Shown: piece by piece, positions 48,725 to 60,799 of the stretch
Layout: each line of letters opens with the position of its first letter
Position numbering within the stretch: the stretch's first letter is position 1
Notes under the pieces: generated by a model
Databases searched by the model: none
What the model saw: only the letters and a program-made list of their open reading frames with translations
Told to the model about the DNA's origin: nothing
Program-made: the position numbers and the translations under genes
Assembly (NCBI GenBank): GCA_029204225.1
Contig: CM055106.1
Coordinates: forward strand, 47,254,633 to 47,318,632
DNA: 64,000 nt
Origin: Diphasiastrum complanatum
Lineage: Eukaryota > Streptophyta > Lycopodiopsida > Lycopodiales > Lycopodiaceae
Direction: 5' to 3'

Positions 48725-49150
48725 AAGAGGTAAGAGAATGAGTGCCTTTCATTTGCTCACCCTTGTCATCATATGTGAGCTTGGATGGTGAACCCTTGTT
48801 CTTGAAGATCTCCTTAGAGCACTACTTCTGGTGCAAGCCAATTTTCGCCAAACTCAGTATAAGTGGATCTGAGTGGGATTTATCATTTGGGAAGTTGATG
48901 AAGGTAAATATGAATGTTTAAATTAAAATCTAGCCATGATAGTGACTTTTGAATCATTTTTTCTCTAAAAATTCATTAAAAATGTTTTTCTTCCTCTTTT
49001 TTCTGATCTGATGACATTTTTGAATTTCGCTCATCATTATTTTTTTATTGTCTTTACAAAAAAGGAAATAAGTAATAAAAAAACAACAAAATTGCAAAAT
49101 CAAATAAAGATAAAAATCAGATCTTCAATCAGACTTGGGGATCAGGCTAT
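48725..49150. other. No recognisable gene
   Basis: Short, AT-rich; no motif beyond the end of element I. Confidence 0.35.
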
Positions 49151-49189
49151 GAAAACTTGCATAATCGGCTGCCATTTACAGGGGTATCA

Positions 49190-50510
49190 AATCTTCATCC
49201 ATCAAGGTGTTTTAGAACCACTGCTCCATAATATAGAATTTTTTTTTGACTATGTATCAGTTTTGTTTTGTACATCAAGTCAAGATCTCCTTTCTTCAGA
49301 TCATTCTTATGTAAACGACAATCATGCCATGCTTTGCAACAAGCTTTCTCCACTGCTAGTGCATGAATTGTCATCAATCTAGTTTCACATAGTTTATGTA
49401 AAGCCTCATGATGGAGTTGTAAGGATTTAGCATCATCCAATTGTTCAGTCGCTGCTATGTGTAAGGATGGAACCAAAAATTCGATCGACATCACAACATC
49501 TTGGCCATAAACTAAATGGAAAGGTGTCTGATTTGTGCTAACTTTATAAGCTATTTGAAAAATCCATAATGCAGCATATAACTTGTGTTTTCAATCTGAT
49601 TGGCTTGCCTCAACTATCTTGGTCATGATATTGGATAGGATGTTTTTTGAAGATTTTGCTTGCCCATTACCCCCCTTAGATAACATGGGGACCGATGAAT
49701 AACAAAAAATTCTTCCATTAAGCACTTGATCGTTTCATTGACAAAATGGGTATCCCAATCGTTAACGATCTCAACTGGACAACCAAATTGAACAATAATG
49801 TTTTCATACAAAAGCTTGGCAGGCAATTTTGTGTTGACAACGACGAACTGCTTTTGCTTCAACCCATTTGGTCATATAATCTGTTGCTACAATAATATAT
49901 CTAGCTTGAATACCTCTTGCCATAGGATGAATAGGAATGACATAGTCAGGTCCCCAGTTCTCAAATTCATGTGGTAAAACACATCTTCAAAGAATATCAT
50001 CAACTCCACATCGATACAACTGTCTAGCGATCAATTGATAATGTTGTGATTTTACAATAAATCTTCATTGTTAAACTTTGGACCATGATTTATTAGGTTG
50101 ACCCATCATCAGATATTCAACAATGTCTGCTGCCCATTTAGATACCGCTTCAACATAAAATAATGCAGCATCTGGTAGTTCATCATCAACTTCTGTATTA
50201 ACTGGTGTTGTCTGTATTCTTGAAACATGATTGGCAAGACAATGTTGTTTACCCTTATGTACCAAAACTCCAAAATCAAACTCGGATAGTAAAGGTATTT
50301 ATCTTGCAATGTGTCTCAGATTGTATGTTTTCTTTACTAAATAAAACAAAGGTTGATGATGCATATAAAATGCAAATTGCGTTGCCATCAAATAATGACA
50401 GAACTTCTTAACAGAAAGCCAACGCTTCGCATTTTGTGGTGGAATAGTTTACTTCAACATCATTAAGTTTTCGGCTAGCAAATCTAATAGGAAAGTCTTT
50501 CTTATATTCT
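49190..50510 (-). pseudogene. Ty3/gypsy element J: RNase H and integrase remnant
   Basis: From right to left on the minus strand: RNase H end (NYSTTKCEALAF, HHQPLFYLVKKTYNLRHIAR, LSEFDFGV, HKGKQHCLANHVSRI, DDELPDAALF), then integrase (YENIIVQFGCPVEIVNDWDTHFVNE at about 49790), then the integrase C-terminal part with a GDLDLMY motif (about 49270). The second integrase D is in VNDWDTHF. Several stops and frame changes; the HHCC zinc-binding part is not clear. RT and gag are absent. RNase H before integrase makes it gypsy-type. Confidence 0.82.
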
Positions 50511-50559
50511 TCAAACAAAGTCGAAGATTAGCTGCCAATTGCTTGTGTGTCTTACTGAG

Positions 50560-50746
50560 CTGCACTTTTGGGTGATCCATGGACATGCAGATTCCAAGCA
50601 TGGGTTGACCAAGATTGGCTGAGAGGAGTCCACAAGTCCCTTCACATGCCCGAGGACTTGAAGAAACTGGACCGCCTCAACTTTATGGAGGACATCATGA
50701 CCTACCTGATCCAGCAAAGGCGGGCGAAGAAAACTCTTTACTAAAC
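50560..50746 (+). pseudogene. Short ORF before LTR K
   Basis: The plus frame reads GDPWTCRFQAWVDQDWLRG and ends AKKTLY-stop 45 bp before the LTR start. No domain recognised; by position it may be the 3' tail of a retroelement polyprotein. Confidence 0.3.
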
Positions 50747-50790
50747 TGACAGAGTGCCAAGGGACCGGCACTACTTCAAGCCGTGGGTCC

Positions 50791-51550
50791 TGTTGGGGGT
50801 ATTCCCAACAAAGTGTAAATAGATAAAATCGTCCAATAAAATGTGTCGCGAGGGCATGGCATCATGCGCGCGTAAGCCCATGGCCCAATGAGCACGCAAG
50901 CTTAAGTGTAAATAAAAGAAAATTGACTTGGGTCTTGGAATTAAAATAAAACTAGAAGCTTGAAGTCATTTTTAAACTTAGAGATCACTTTTTAGAGTTG
51001 GGTCCAAATTGGGACTCACATGAATCTTGTGAAGTTTAATGTACTTTTTATGGACCCTTGGGTCAAGTTGGGTCCAAGATGAATGGATAGGATCAATGTG
51101 ATTATTAGCCAATAGGATTGAGGGGCAAGGGCCTTCCCCATTTTATAAAAAGACACCAATTGTACACTATTTCCATGCTTAATAGAGAGGACGAGATCAT
51201 TTTGAGAGCTCAAGCATCCTCATTTGCTAATCACTCTTGCTTATGCTATTGTCGGGATTGCTTGTTATTTCCATTTCTTCCATGCTTTTTGTTTGTGATT
51301 AGTTAAGGTTTCTCCATAAGCAATGACATTGAGCATTTGAGCTAACCTCCATCTCATCTCTCTCTTTTTCTCTCTTCTCTTCTCTCTTCCTTTTCTACCC
51401 CTTCCCTTCACCCAAAACCATAAAGAATGTTAGTGTAGAGGAGTAGATTAAGGGAGAGTAGGTAGAAAACTAACTAAAAATAGCATATGTGCATAGTTAG
51501 GTAGCTATCCAGTGATCTAACCCTTGTTGACAAGCGAGAGGGCTATACTA
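50791..51550 (+). mobile_element. LTR K1 (right end approximate)
   Basis: Starts TGTTGGGGGTATTCCCAACA, a strong terminal inverted repeat shared with LTR K2 at 56969. The following 200 bp also match (AAGCCCATGG, CCAATGAGCA, ACTTGGGT). TATA-like TTTTATAAAAAG near 51142. A CT-rich stretch lies at 51350-51420. Confidence 0.7.
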
Positions 51551-51560
51551 CGCAAGATCT

Positions 51561-52103
51561 TTGACCCTACACTCAATGACTAAGCGACTTCTATTGTCAT
51601 TTGCTGCTGCTGCAAATTTGGAAATACATCAAATGGATGTACAGACATCACATCTTAATGGAATTATCGAAGAGGACATTTACATGGTGCAACCTGAAGG
51701 TTACAAAATTGAAGGTAAACACAATCATGTGTGTAAACTCCATAAAGCACTTTATGGCTTGAAACAATCTGCTCGAGCATGCAAAAGATCAATACTTTTC
51801 TTATTGATCAAGGCTACACACCAAGCTCTTCAGATTTGAATGTCTACTTCAAGTCAGTGCAACATTCCTTTATCATTATCACTTTGTATGTGGATGACAC
51901 ATTGCTTTTGAGCAACAATATTGATCTGATAAAAGAAGCTAAGACAATGCTATCTTCCGAATTTGAGATGGCCGATTTGAGCGTAGCTCATTACCATCTA
52001 GGTATTCAAGTCCAAAGAGACAGAAAGTAGAAGTTGATTTATATTACTCAGCAAAGATACATTCACAATGTCTTAATCAGATATAATCTAATGAATTGCA
52101 AAT
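51561..52103 (+). pseudogene. Copia element L: RT fragment
   Basis: RT with HQMDVQTSHLNGI, MVQPEGYKIEGKHNHVCKLHKALYGLKQSARA, a small deletion/frameshift at 51780 (W and F of AWFQ lost), then YVDD near 51893 and LGIQVQRDRK-stop. It ends at NCK-like text, exactly where element C also ends. The left end is cut by LTR K1. Same family as B and C. Confidence 0.88.
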
Positions 52104-52649
52104 TGTTGTAAACAGACTTCTGGTTTATTGATGGAAAGCTAGATAGAGCCGATCTTTAGTTGCAACTACTGCTTCAAACTATGATTTAATCTCTCCTAAG
52201 CTACAGATTGACACTATAGTTCTAGTTTGAAATTAACAAAATAAGTAGACAGTAGAGAAAGTTTAATCAGTAATAGACAATTGAGAAACATCAAAAATAT
52301 ATCTACTGCAAGCAAGCATCATAAATCATTCACATGTTCATGGTAGAATGTTGTAACTTATCTATTATCAGAAACTAAGTTTACAACTTGATGTTTTTGG
52401 CACTGTCTGTTTTCGAGATCAATGCATTGACACAAGAGAGGTATTCTCTCTTGCGATAAACTAGCTACTACTAGTACTATTGTGTTTGTCACACTGTGAC
52501 TATTGATCTTCTCAATTTTTGCACGTCACTGTTGTGCATGTGTTTATCTCTTCTACTTCTATATCAATATCCAATATATATTATTTCATGTGTGATTACA
52601 AGATGGATTAGCTAAGCATTACAAAAGAGGTTAAGCTAAAACATCGGTT
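52104..52649 (+). mobile_element. LTR-like block of element L (left part, split by M)
   Basis: TGTTGTAAACAG...CATCGGTT matches, base by base with scattered changes, the reverse complement of 33975-34554 in element C. It continues at 56566 after element M. A reverse-strand TATATATT is present near 52570. Confidence 0.7.
52645..52649. repeat. Target-site duplication of M (left, CGGTT)
   Basis: CGGTT directly before TGTCAAAAATGG; the same five bases follow the 3' LTR at 56566-56570. Confidence 0.85.
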
Positions 52650-53350
52650 TGTCAAAAATGGTGAACTCCTGCAACTTTGTTGCACCATGAACAAGACACG
52701 AAGGTCGAATGAGAACAATTCGTGACAGTCAACGTGTCTTTGACTCGAAGCAAAAATGATTCGCAAATCAATCGCGAATTGCAAACATGCAAATCAACCA
52801 CAAACCACAAAATGGACGCGAAATGAAAACTACGAAAAGAAACGAAAAGCATGAAAGCAGACGGGAGATTACGAATCAGATGAAGAAAAATCTTTTGCGC
52901 TGCCAGCTGGTAGCTCAACGGGCTTCACGCCCAACTGAAACGAGTAGCAATGACAGAGAACAACTAACTAGTTGATTAGCGTCAACTAGTCATGTGATTC
53001 GACGTTTAGCTATCTTGTGAACTCCACATAGTGGAGGTGTAAACGATCCTCTCTGGATCATAACAACATGATGTGAATACAGAGATCTGTAAGAGACAGA
53101 GAAAGACGTAGCAAATAGAGTAAGAAAGTAAAGACACCATAGCTGTGCATGAAAGTCTGCCAACAAGCAGAATACAACGAAAGATTAGAACTTCATTCCA
53201 CCAACGAGCGAGACACTGACAAATTCACTCTAAATTAAAACTGATAATATAGTCACTCTACTTTCGTACATCTCATCCTGTGCTGTGTATCATGATTGCT
53301 AGAATAAAATATGTTCTGTGATGCGTGGTCGAGTGTCTGGGATCCTGTAA
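52650..53350 (+). mobile_element. 5' LTR of copia element M (3' end lost)
   Basis: Starts TGTCAAAAATGG and matches 55767-56462 closely. The match ends at GGGATCCTGTA; the last 100 bp of the 3' LTR have no counterpart here, and no primer site follows. Confidence 0.85.
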
Positions 53351-53816
53351 AATAGCCATTTGAAAATCCTTAAGTTTAACTCTTGAAAAGCATATATAAT
53401 ATTCCATTATAAAAACAGAATCTAATTGTTCTTTATTTTCTGGAGTAATTACGGCAGAAGGTAAATCTGTAATTCATTAGACTGTAAAAACATACCATTT
53501 ACTGTATACTATGGGTTATAGATTCAATATGAGCACATAAATCCATTTTTTTTTTTTTCAGATTCATAAAAACAAATACTTAGTATTCATAATAACCGAA
53601 AAAAAAAACAGTCTACATGCTTAACCAAATGATTAAACCAAAACATACAGTAAAAAGGTAAATGATTTCACTCAGATCCTTATGTTCTGATTTAAATTTC
53701 AAGGAGGGTCCTTCAGATAAAGTCATGTATTCCACATTTGAGTCACTCTACATTTTTCTTTAGTAGCCCACATACTTTACTGCCAGACTGCCGGTTCCAT
53801 CAGTATCTTTACCGGG

Positions 53817-53837
53817 TTTAGGGTTTAGGGTTTAGGG
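53817..53837. repeat. Interstitial telomeric repeats (TTTAGGG)3
   Basis: Three perfect plant-type telomere units, followed by G-rich sequence. Confidence 0.9.
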
Positions 53838-53929
53838 GGGGTGGGTCGCTGAAGCAAGAAGAAAGAGGGAGAAAAGGGGGGGGGGGGGGGTCGCTGAAGG
53901 AAGAAGGGATACAGAGAGCGGTAGAGAGA

Positions 53930-54290
53930 GATCGGGCGAGAGAGAGAGATCGGACGAGAGAGAGAGGTCGGCAGATAGAGAGGGATAGAGTGAGGGAGAG
54001 AGATCTCTGAGAGAGATTGGAGAGGGAGTGCTGACCGTGAGGGAGAGAAAAAGATGCGCAGGGATGTAAAATGGGAGTAGGGCGCAGAGGGATGAAGAGC
54101 GTAGGCAGGGTGAAGAAGGAGAGAGATCGTTGGAGGAAGGGAGAGAGTAACTGTGAGAGAGAGAACAGAGAAACGCGCTGACTGTGAGGGGGAGAGAGAG
54201 AGATTCACAGGTACAGAGATGGAGAGCAGGTGCGCAGATGGATGAAGAAGACGAGAGAGATATGAAGCAACTGAGAGAGAGATAGGAGAA
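53930..54290. repeat. Degenerate GA-rich tract
   Basis: Imperfect GAGAGA runs mixed with GATCGG units (AGAGAGATCGGGCGAG, AGAGAGATCGGACGAG). Confidence 0.7.
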
Positions 54291-54689
54291 CGCAGGCATT
54301 ATGAAGATGGAAAGAGAAAATGATCATCAACGTTTTATCATTCACAAGAGAAATCCAACATCTCCTTCATGAACACCATTGATCTACTCTGCTCATTGAA
54401 TGCAAGGATGCAATCTTCTGATCATTGAATGCACGAATACTCTCTTCACCAAAAACAAAAACTCTCCTCTTCTTCTCTCTGTAGACTGAATCCCTCAATG
54501 CTTCTCCTCTACACTACCTCGTGAGAGAGAGAATGAGGCAATTACCAACCTCTCACTTTCAAACACCATCCATTTTTGGCTTTCCATTGAATCCATTTCA
54601 TGGAATTCGACATTACTCATTCTGATAAAAAGTTTCAGGTCCATTTGACAAGTGCCGATTGAGGATATGTGGACTCTGAATTATCAAAG

Positions 54690-55766
54690 AGTCCATGGTA
54701 GGACCTCTTCCAACGACTTTTAGAAGTGTATTTTCTTTAAAACTGACCTTCAATAAAGCAACGCTAGTTGAAAGAGCCAGATGCATGATTGCACATGCTC
54801 AATTTCCAGGCCAATTCGGGGCCGAGGCAATAGCTGCAGTTGTACATTTACAGAACATATCTACAACAACAGTGCTAGAGAACAAAACACCATACGAGAT
54901 GTAGACAGGCAGAAAGCCTGATCTGTCATACGCACGAGTGTTTGGATGTGCAGCATACAAGCACATTCCAAAGGAAAAGAGAAGCAAGCTCGACGACAAA
55001 TCCGAACAAACAATCATAATCGGCTACTCGAACGGAACACATGTGTACAGACTCTACGATCCAACCACGAAAAAGGTTGTTTCGAGCAGAGATGTAAAGT
55101 TCGACGAGTCCACATTCCCTGGACTGAAAGACGAAGGAGGCCATGATATCTTCACATTGCTACCTATTCAAAAGGGAGATCGAGGACAGTCATCAAATTA
55201 GAATGCAGGACCCCAGACTCCAGAGCAGCAGGAAACAGAGGATCGACCCCACGAACAAGAAACGTTCGAGCAGTGATGAAACGAACCTCGAAGGTTAGCA
55301 AGACAAAGAAGACCTCCATACCGCTATTTTTACAATATTCAATGGATTGAAGATACACAGTTCGAGTACTGCAGCTTCACAGAAGAGCCAGCAACATACC
55401 AAGAAGCTATCCATAGTCCAGAGGGAGAATTCTGGAAACAGGCAATGTCAGAAGAGATTGAGTCGATGAGGCAAAACGAGGCATAGACATTAGAGCCACT
55501 TCCAGAAAATAGAAAAGTAGTCAACTGCAAGTGGGCGTACAAAAAAAAGCTGAAATCAGATGGCACCATTGGCCGCTACAAAGCTAGGCTTGTCGCGAAC
55601 CATCATATTTGAGATTTGATCTCGAAAGGAGAGCTCCAGGTCCAGTTCATAAAATCAGAAAATATGATTGCAGATCTCCTCACAAAACCGCTCGACAAGC
55701 CACTCTTTACCAAGCAAAGAGAGGCAATTGGATTGAACGAACAAAGCTGCAAGGTTGAAGAGGGAG
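54690..55766 (+). pseudogene. Copia element M: integrase, deleted RT, RNase H tail
   Basis: Integrase C-terminal half (VERARCMIAHAQFPGQFGAEAIA, NKTPYEM-stop, RVFGCAAYKHIPKEKRSKLD, SSRDVKFDE), then RT start (EFWKQAMSEEIESM, CKWAYKKKLKSDGTIGRYKARLVAN) jumps at about 55610 to the pol tail (KSENMIADLLTKPLDKPLF). The RT active site and most of RNase H are deleted. Stops at 54903, 55199 and 55484. It ends at the polypurine tract AAGAGGGAG (55758-55766). Confidence 0.88.
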
Positions 55767-56565
55767 TGTCAGAAATGGTGAGCTCCTGCAACTTTGTCGC
55801 AGCACGAACAAGACACGAAGTTCGAACAAGAACAATTCACGATAGTCAACGTGTCTTTGACTCAAAGCACGAACGATTCGCGAATCAATCGTGAATTGCA
55901 AACACACCTCCGGGACCGCAAACCGCAAAAGGGATGCGAAATAAAAACTACTAAAAGAAACGAAAAGCACAAAAGCAAACGGGAGATTACAAATCAGACA
56001 AAAAAAAATCTTTCGCGCTGCCAGCTAGCAACTCAATGGGCTTCACGCCCAGCTGAAACGAGTAGCAATGACAAAGACTAACTAACTAGTTGATTAGCAT
56101 TAACTAGTCATGTGATTCGACGTTTAGCTATCTTGTAAACTCCACATAGAGGAGGTATAAACGATCCTCTCTGGATCATAACAACATGATGTGAATACAG
56201 AGATTTGTAAGAGACAAAGAGAGACGTAGCGAATAGAGTAAGAAAGTAAAGACACCATAGTTGTGCATGAAAGTTTGCCAACTAGCAGAACACAACGAAA
56301 GAGTAGAATGTCATTCCACCAACGAGCGAGACACTGACGAATTCACTCTAAATTAAAACCGATAATACAATCACTCTATTTTCGTACATCTCGTCTTGTG
56401 CTGTGTATCATGATTGCTAGAATAAAATATGTTCTGTGATGCGTGAGTGTCTGGGATCCTGTAATGGCTTCCGAACGAAAAGCAAATTTGAAGACAAAAT
56501 TGTTCGCGATAAAGAAGACGAAGAGGACAAATACGAATCAGTCCCACACATGCACTTCCGCGACA
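55767..56565 (+). mobile_element. 3' LTR of copia element M
   Basis: TGTCAGAAATGG...TTCCGCGACA, 799 bp, right after the polypurine tract and followed by the CGGTT duplication. Terminal TGTC/GACA inverted repeat. Confidence 0.9.
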
Positions 56566-56570
56566 CGGTT
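56566..56570. repeat. Target-site duplication of M (right, CGGTT)
   Basis: Same five bases as at 52645-52649. The sequence after it continues element L's block (AACTATATATCTCTCTCACGACA), which is uninterrupted in element C. Confidence 0.85.
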
Positions 56571-56960
56571 AACTATATATCTCTCTCACGACATTGCTTA
56601 ACTGATGCTCGACATTTGGCTTTGGGTCTTGGCTGGGGTCCTGGGGTCTGATGTAATTCGATGACTTCATATATGTCGAAGACTTCGATTGAGTCGTTGA
56701 CTTTGTAAGTGACCGCTAGTTGGAGCCTCACGATTGTTTGCGGTGGTGCACATTGCGGTTTGTTCCCTTCGGAACTTGGGACTGTGAGGAACCACATGTA
56801 GGCCCCTTGCGGTGCAGTTGCGGTTCTTCCTTCATGCAGTCTAGTTGCGGTTTTTGCATGTGCATTTTCTGGTGTATTTTTACGGGTGAGGCATGTTGGC
56901 CTTTTTTATGTATATCTGCAGGTTTGTGATCACAAGCCCAAAGAACTTTGTGGGTAGAAA
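56571..56960 (+). mobile_element. Right part of element L, split by M
   Basis: 56571-56650 matches the reverse complement of 33870-33970 in element C (CTCTCACGACAT, CGACATTTGGCTTTGG). Beyond 56650 no match is seen. Confidence 0.6.
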
Positions 56961-56968
56961 CTTGATGT

Positions 56969-57500
56969 TGTTGGGGGTATTCCCAACATATTGTAAATAA
57001 ATAAAATTGGAAAGTAGAAATAGTTGCGAGGGTTGTGGCATCCTGCGTGTATAAGCCCATGGTCCAATGAGCAGGCAAGTCAAGTTGTGGATAGAATAAA
57101 AAGACTTGGGTTATTGTTAGTAAAATAAAACTTGAGGCCACAATGTCAAGTTAATAAACTTAGTCTTTTTGAACCCTCGCAAACAGTGAAATTTTTACTT
57201 CTTGTGAGAGTTAACCTTCACAGAAATTTCTAGAGCTAGATCCATACCAGATACAGCTCCTGTAAACCCTGCGAGAGTTACTTCACAATAATTTTTGAAA
57301 AATCAAAATTTTTTAACTGCAAAATAGTGAAAGAATCTTCACACCACAAACCCTCGCACAAGTAACATTCACAGACTAGCTCAATAGTTAGACCTGCACC
57401 AAATTTAGCTACTATGAAAATCTCAGGCCAATAGAAACAAGGATAAAAAAGTTATCAAGGAAAAAGCACTGTAATAGGCCTAAAATCACACTATCGGCCT
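56969..57500 (+). mobile_element. LTR K2 (right end approximate)
   Basis: TGTTGGGGGTATTCCCAACA start and at least 200 bp shared with LTR K1. Followed by gypsy-like gag in the same orientation, so it is probably a 5' LTR. The exact end and primer site are not clear. Confidence 0.6.
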
Positions 57501-57506
57501 ATCTAA

Positions 57507-59470
57507 TTGATCAGGTCCCTTAAGATCCAGATTGAATTCCACTATACCATCAAGATCCAACATCCTTGGACTCTTCCGCCAGATGAATCTGAGATCCGGA
57601 CGATCAATCGTGAGAAGGACAATGAATCAAGCACCAAACCTTTCCAGAGTACAGCTGCGCATATCAAGACAGAACCAGAACTAGCAACAATGGATTCAAT
57701 GGGTCAACTTGTACTTGTTGCACCATTGCAAACAGTCCAGAGAGCACCGCGCGTGGAAATACCTAAATATGATGCTCATCAGATCCTATTAGATTCCTCC
57801 AGATCTACGAGCAAGCCTGCAAAATTCACGGTGAGCAAACACTGGTAGAGAAATTAATATTGTTCCCAGTGTCTCTGATAGCAGTAGCACAAGATTGATT
57901 TTTCAACCTACTGAAAGAAGAGAAAAACACTTGGAAAGTAGTTAAGGAGGCTCTCATCACGCGCTTTATAGAGCAGTTCAAACATCTAAGATCCGAGTAC
58001 AATGCAGCTCTAACTCTCGTTCATGTGGTTATTATGTGGTTCCTCGTGGGGTTGCCACGTAGTATCAGAAGAAAACTTAAACGACGGGAGGAATACGCTA
58101 CATTGCAAGAAGCAATGAAAGATGCCTTCAGGGAAAAAGATGAGGGTTCAAATGATAAATCTTATCCAACCACCCACACTCCAACTCCTTCGGTAGCATC
58201 ATCATCCAATGCATTCAACCTATGCACCAAGTTGTTGATGGAACAAATGACAAAGCTACACAAGCAATAGATGGAACAACTGATGGCATAGTTTGATCAA
58301 AAGCTGAAGGCTTTGCAGGGAGCTGTAGCACCAATTCCAAATCCACTAGAATAGAGCCAGTTGCAGTATTCCCACCGAAAAAATTTATGGTGCTTAGTTT
58401 TCACTCAGAACCATACAACTAACGAGACTTGTTCGATGCTAAAGCAAAACCTGAAATTGACACAAATATTTTGCCATCTATGCAACGCATCATCGTACGA
58501 GACAACATTTTGCCCATTTAACCCCCAGATCATACAACAGAAGAGGAGTCCTTTTCAGACCTCTTCTCCTCATCATCAAGGGGCACCCAATGCGACATCG
58601 AGGTATGGCATTGAGGTATGGCGCACCGAACAATCAGCAACGCATGGCCTTACCTGCACTACCAGGACCAGCTAACAACCAAGTGGCTCATGTGAATTAG
58701 CAGCGGCGGAACAAGAAGTACTAGTAGCAATGGTATGGGCCGAACGAAATGTTTGTGGATCCAGCCATTAACGAATATTACATGACCTATGCGGCTCAAC
58801 CTCAACGTCAAGGTGGTAGAAACTATGGCTGCTACGGATGCGATGAAGGCCATCAAATTTCAAAATGTCCTTACAAGGGACAATACACATTCTTCTGTTG
58901 AGATTGCCGATATAGATATTGCTACAAGAATTGTCCATTAAGACCTGGAATTAGTGCACCATTGAATCTTATCACAGTACACCTTACAATAATTTCAGGA
59001 GGGATGCCACCAGAAAAACAACACTTCCATGCCCCAATGCTAGCACTCACGCGAATACAAAAGTGGAAAGAAGTGGCCCCCTCATCACCCCCATCAATAT
59101 CCGATGATCAACCCTCAACTGCAAGATCATATCCTAACGTGAGGGAAGAGGGAAGGCAGTATCACAAGATACACCACTGGGTGCAGAAAGCGCAAGAGGA
59201 GGAAAAATCTCAAGCGAGAGACAAACTTGCAGAACGTCCTATTGCTGAAGAACCTATACCACAAGCAGGCTCACCATTGCAAATTGATCAGAACGATCAA
59301 TTGCATCATCATGAACCACCATTCCATATAGGGGAGCTTGAGGATCCGCACACTGAGGTACTCACAAGTTTGCTAGCAAGTCGTGTTAACTTATCCCTTT
59401 ATATGTTTTGTTTTTTAATGGAAAACAGAATCCTGAGACAAATATATGGCACTTTGAGAATCCATCATTA
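57507..59470 (+). pseudogene. Gypsy-like gag of element K2
   Basis: Segments in the plus strand: N-terminal part (57507-57848), capsid-like region (57940-58270; ALITRFIEQFKHLRSEY, FLVGLPRSIRRKL, QEAMKDAFRE), a first Cys pair (FCHLCN, about 58476), and a second knuckle C-YGC-DEGH-C (about 58830-58870). A Pro/Glu-rich tail follows (58962-59470). Frames are broken by stops at 57846, 58268, 58288, 58351 and others. Capsid, zinc knuckles and the flanking K-type LTR suggest Ty3-type gag; the family is inferred. It is cut on the right by minus-strand copia O. Confidence 0.6.
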
Positions 59471-60285
59471 ACGTGCATGGTTCTCTTTGTGGTATGCCAA
59501 TTGCCTCCAACATCATCTGCAACCAGACTACCTCGTTCGCCATCTTTGAAGCTACGACATATTCAGCTTCGCATGAGGATTGAGCCACCAAGATTTTCTT
59601 CTTGCATATCCAGTTGATTGCTACTCCGCACACTATCGAACATCCTCCTATCACAGACTTGATGTCCTCTTTGTAACTTGCCTAGCTTGCATCACTGTGG
59701 TGGTGCAGCTCAAATCCTTTGTCTTTTTTGTCTGCTTTGTAGGTTAATCTCATGTTTTGGGTACCCTTCAGATATTGCAGGATTCGTTTCGCCATTTGCC
59801 AATGCACCATGCCAGGTTTCGAGGAGAATTGGCTTAAAGCATAGACAGAGAAAGCCAGATCAGGTTTGGTACAGAGTGTGAGATACATCAGACTACCGAT
59901 CAGATTTTGGTAGGACACACCTTCCATTTTTTGTCTCTCCTCCTCTATTTTCGGACAATCCTACTTCGTTAGTCTAGCTCTAGCTATCATTGGTATGGTT
60001 TTTTCTTTGCAGTTCATCATTTGATACTGCTTCAACACTTTCCAAGTGTATTCTGACTGACTTAGATGTATTTCTCTTCTTATTTGATTTCTTCTGATCT
60101 CCAGCCCAAGGCATTTTGTTGCTTCTCCTAGATCTGTGATTTCATAACTTTTAGAAATTTGACTCTTCATTTTCTTGATTATCATCAAGGAGTTTCCTAT
60201 CATTAGAGAGTCATCCACAGAAATAGTCAGAATCACATGATTTCTTCCTACCTTCTTTATATAGACATTGCAGTCTAGTTGTGTA
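59430..60285 (-). pseudogene. Copia element O: RT end and RNase H
   Basis: Minus strand: VILTISVDDSLMIG (the usual YVDD reads SVDD), CLGLEIRRNQ, SYQNLIGSLMYLTLCTKPDL, HWQMAKRILQYLKGTQ, HHSDAS, NWICKKKILVAQSSCEAEYVVA, MMDSQSAIYLSQDSVFH. Frame changes near 59960 and 59660. N-terminal RT and the final RNase H part are missing. A different copia lineage from B/C/L. Confidence 0.88.
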
Positions 60286-60299
60286 GGATTGAAGTCTAG

Positions 60300-60795
60300 A
60301 GACTTTCTTCACAAAGAGGGAGTCTCTTAAATAAGCAAGAGAGCTCCTTAGGTGGCATCCTAGTGGAATGTCCACATTTCACAAATTACAAGTGGAATAT
60401 TGCTCTCCACTAGAGGTCACCATCAAAAGGTGGCTCACTCTACTTTCTTTAAGAGGGGTCTAGTCGCATTTATTACATTTGCCTAGAAATACTAATTCCT
60501 ACATGGTCATTCCATCTTTCGGAATTCACCAGGAGGCTTACACAGTTCTTGCATGTCTTTCCTAGCTAGTATTTCTCGGCTCTCATACTCGGCTCTCAGT
60601 CTTCATTAGTTTCGTCTTCTCAGAGATCTCCTCAGTCTAAGGTGAGAGGTGCTCTTGAGTTGCTCTGTTCGAGTATCTTGGGGATTCGTCAAAATCAGCC
60701 AACAGACCTTCGTATTCGACCTTCAAGATCTTTTTATCCTTCAGGACTTCTTCGTCTTTTGAAATCTCTTTAACAAGGTTGCAGGAGTTCACCAT
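60300..60795. other. No recognisable gene
   Basis: Short ORFs only. A word GGTGGCTCACTC and a duplicated TCGGCTCTCA (60590-60600) are visible; nothing else. Confidence 0.3.
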
Positions 60796-60799
60796 TTCA

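Larger units (their letters stand above)
53351..54680. other. Foreign filler in element M with telomeric repeats
   Basis: Where M should have primer site, gag and protease there is unrelated DNA. It holds three TTTAGGG units (53817-53837), a G15 run (53876-53890), a small duplication (GGGTCGCTGAAG twice), GA-rich sequence to about 54300, then AT-rich DNA. Long Ser-rich ORFs on the minus strand here are composition artefacts. It may be DNA added during break repair or an inserted fragment. Confidence 0.55.

Noticed and set aside
53825-54299. Minus-strand ORFs of 127 and 155 codons rich in Ser, Leu and Pro
   Set aside because: They cover a GA-rich, low-complexity tract and a G15 run; no domain, and overlapping frames are open for the same compositional reason.
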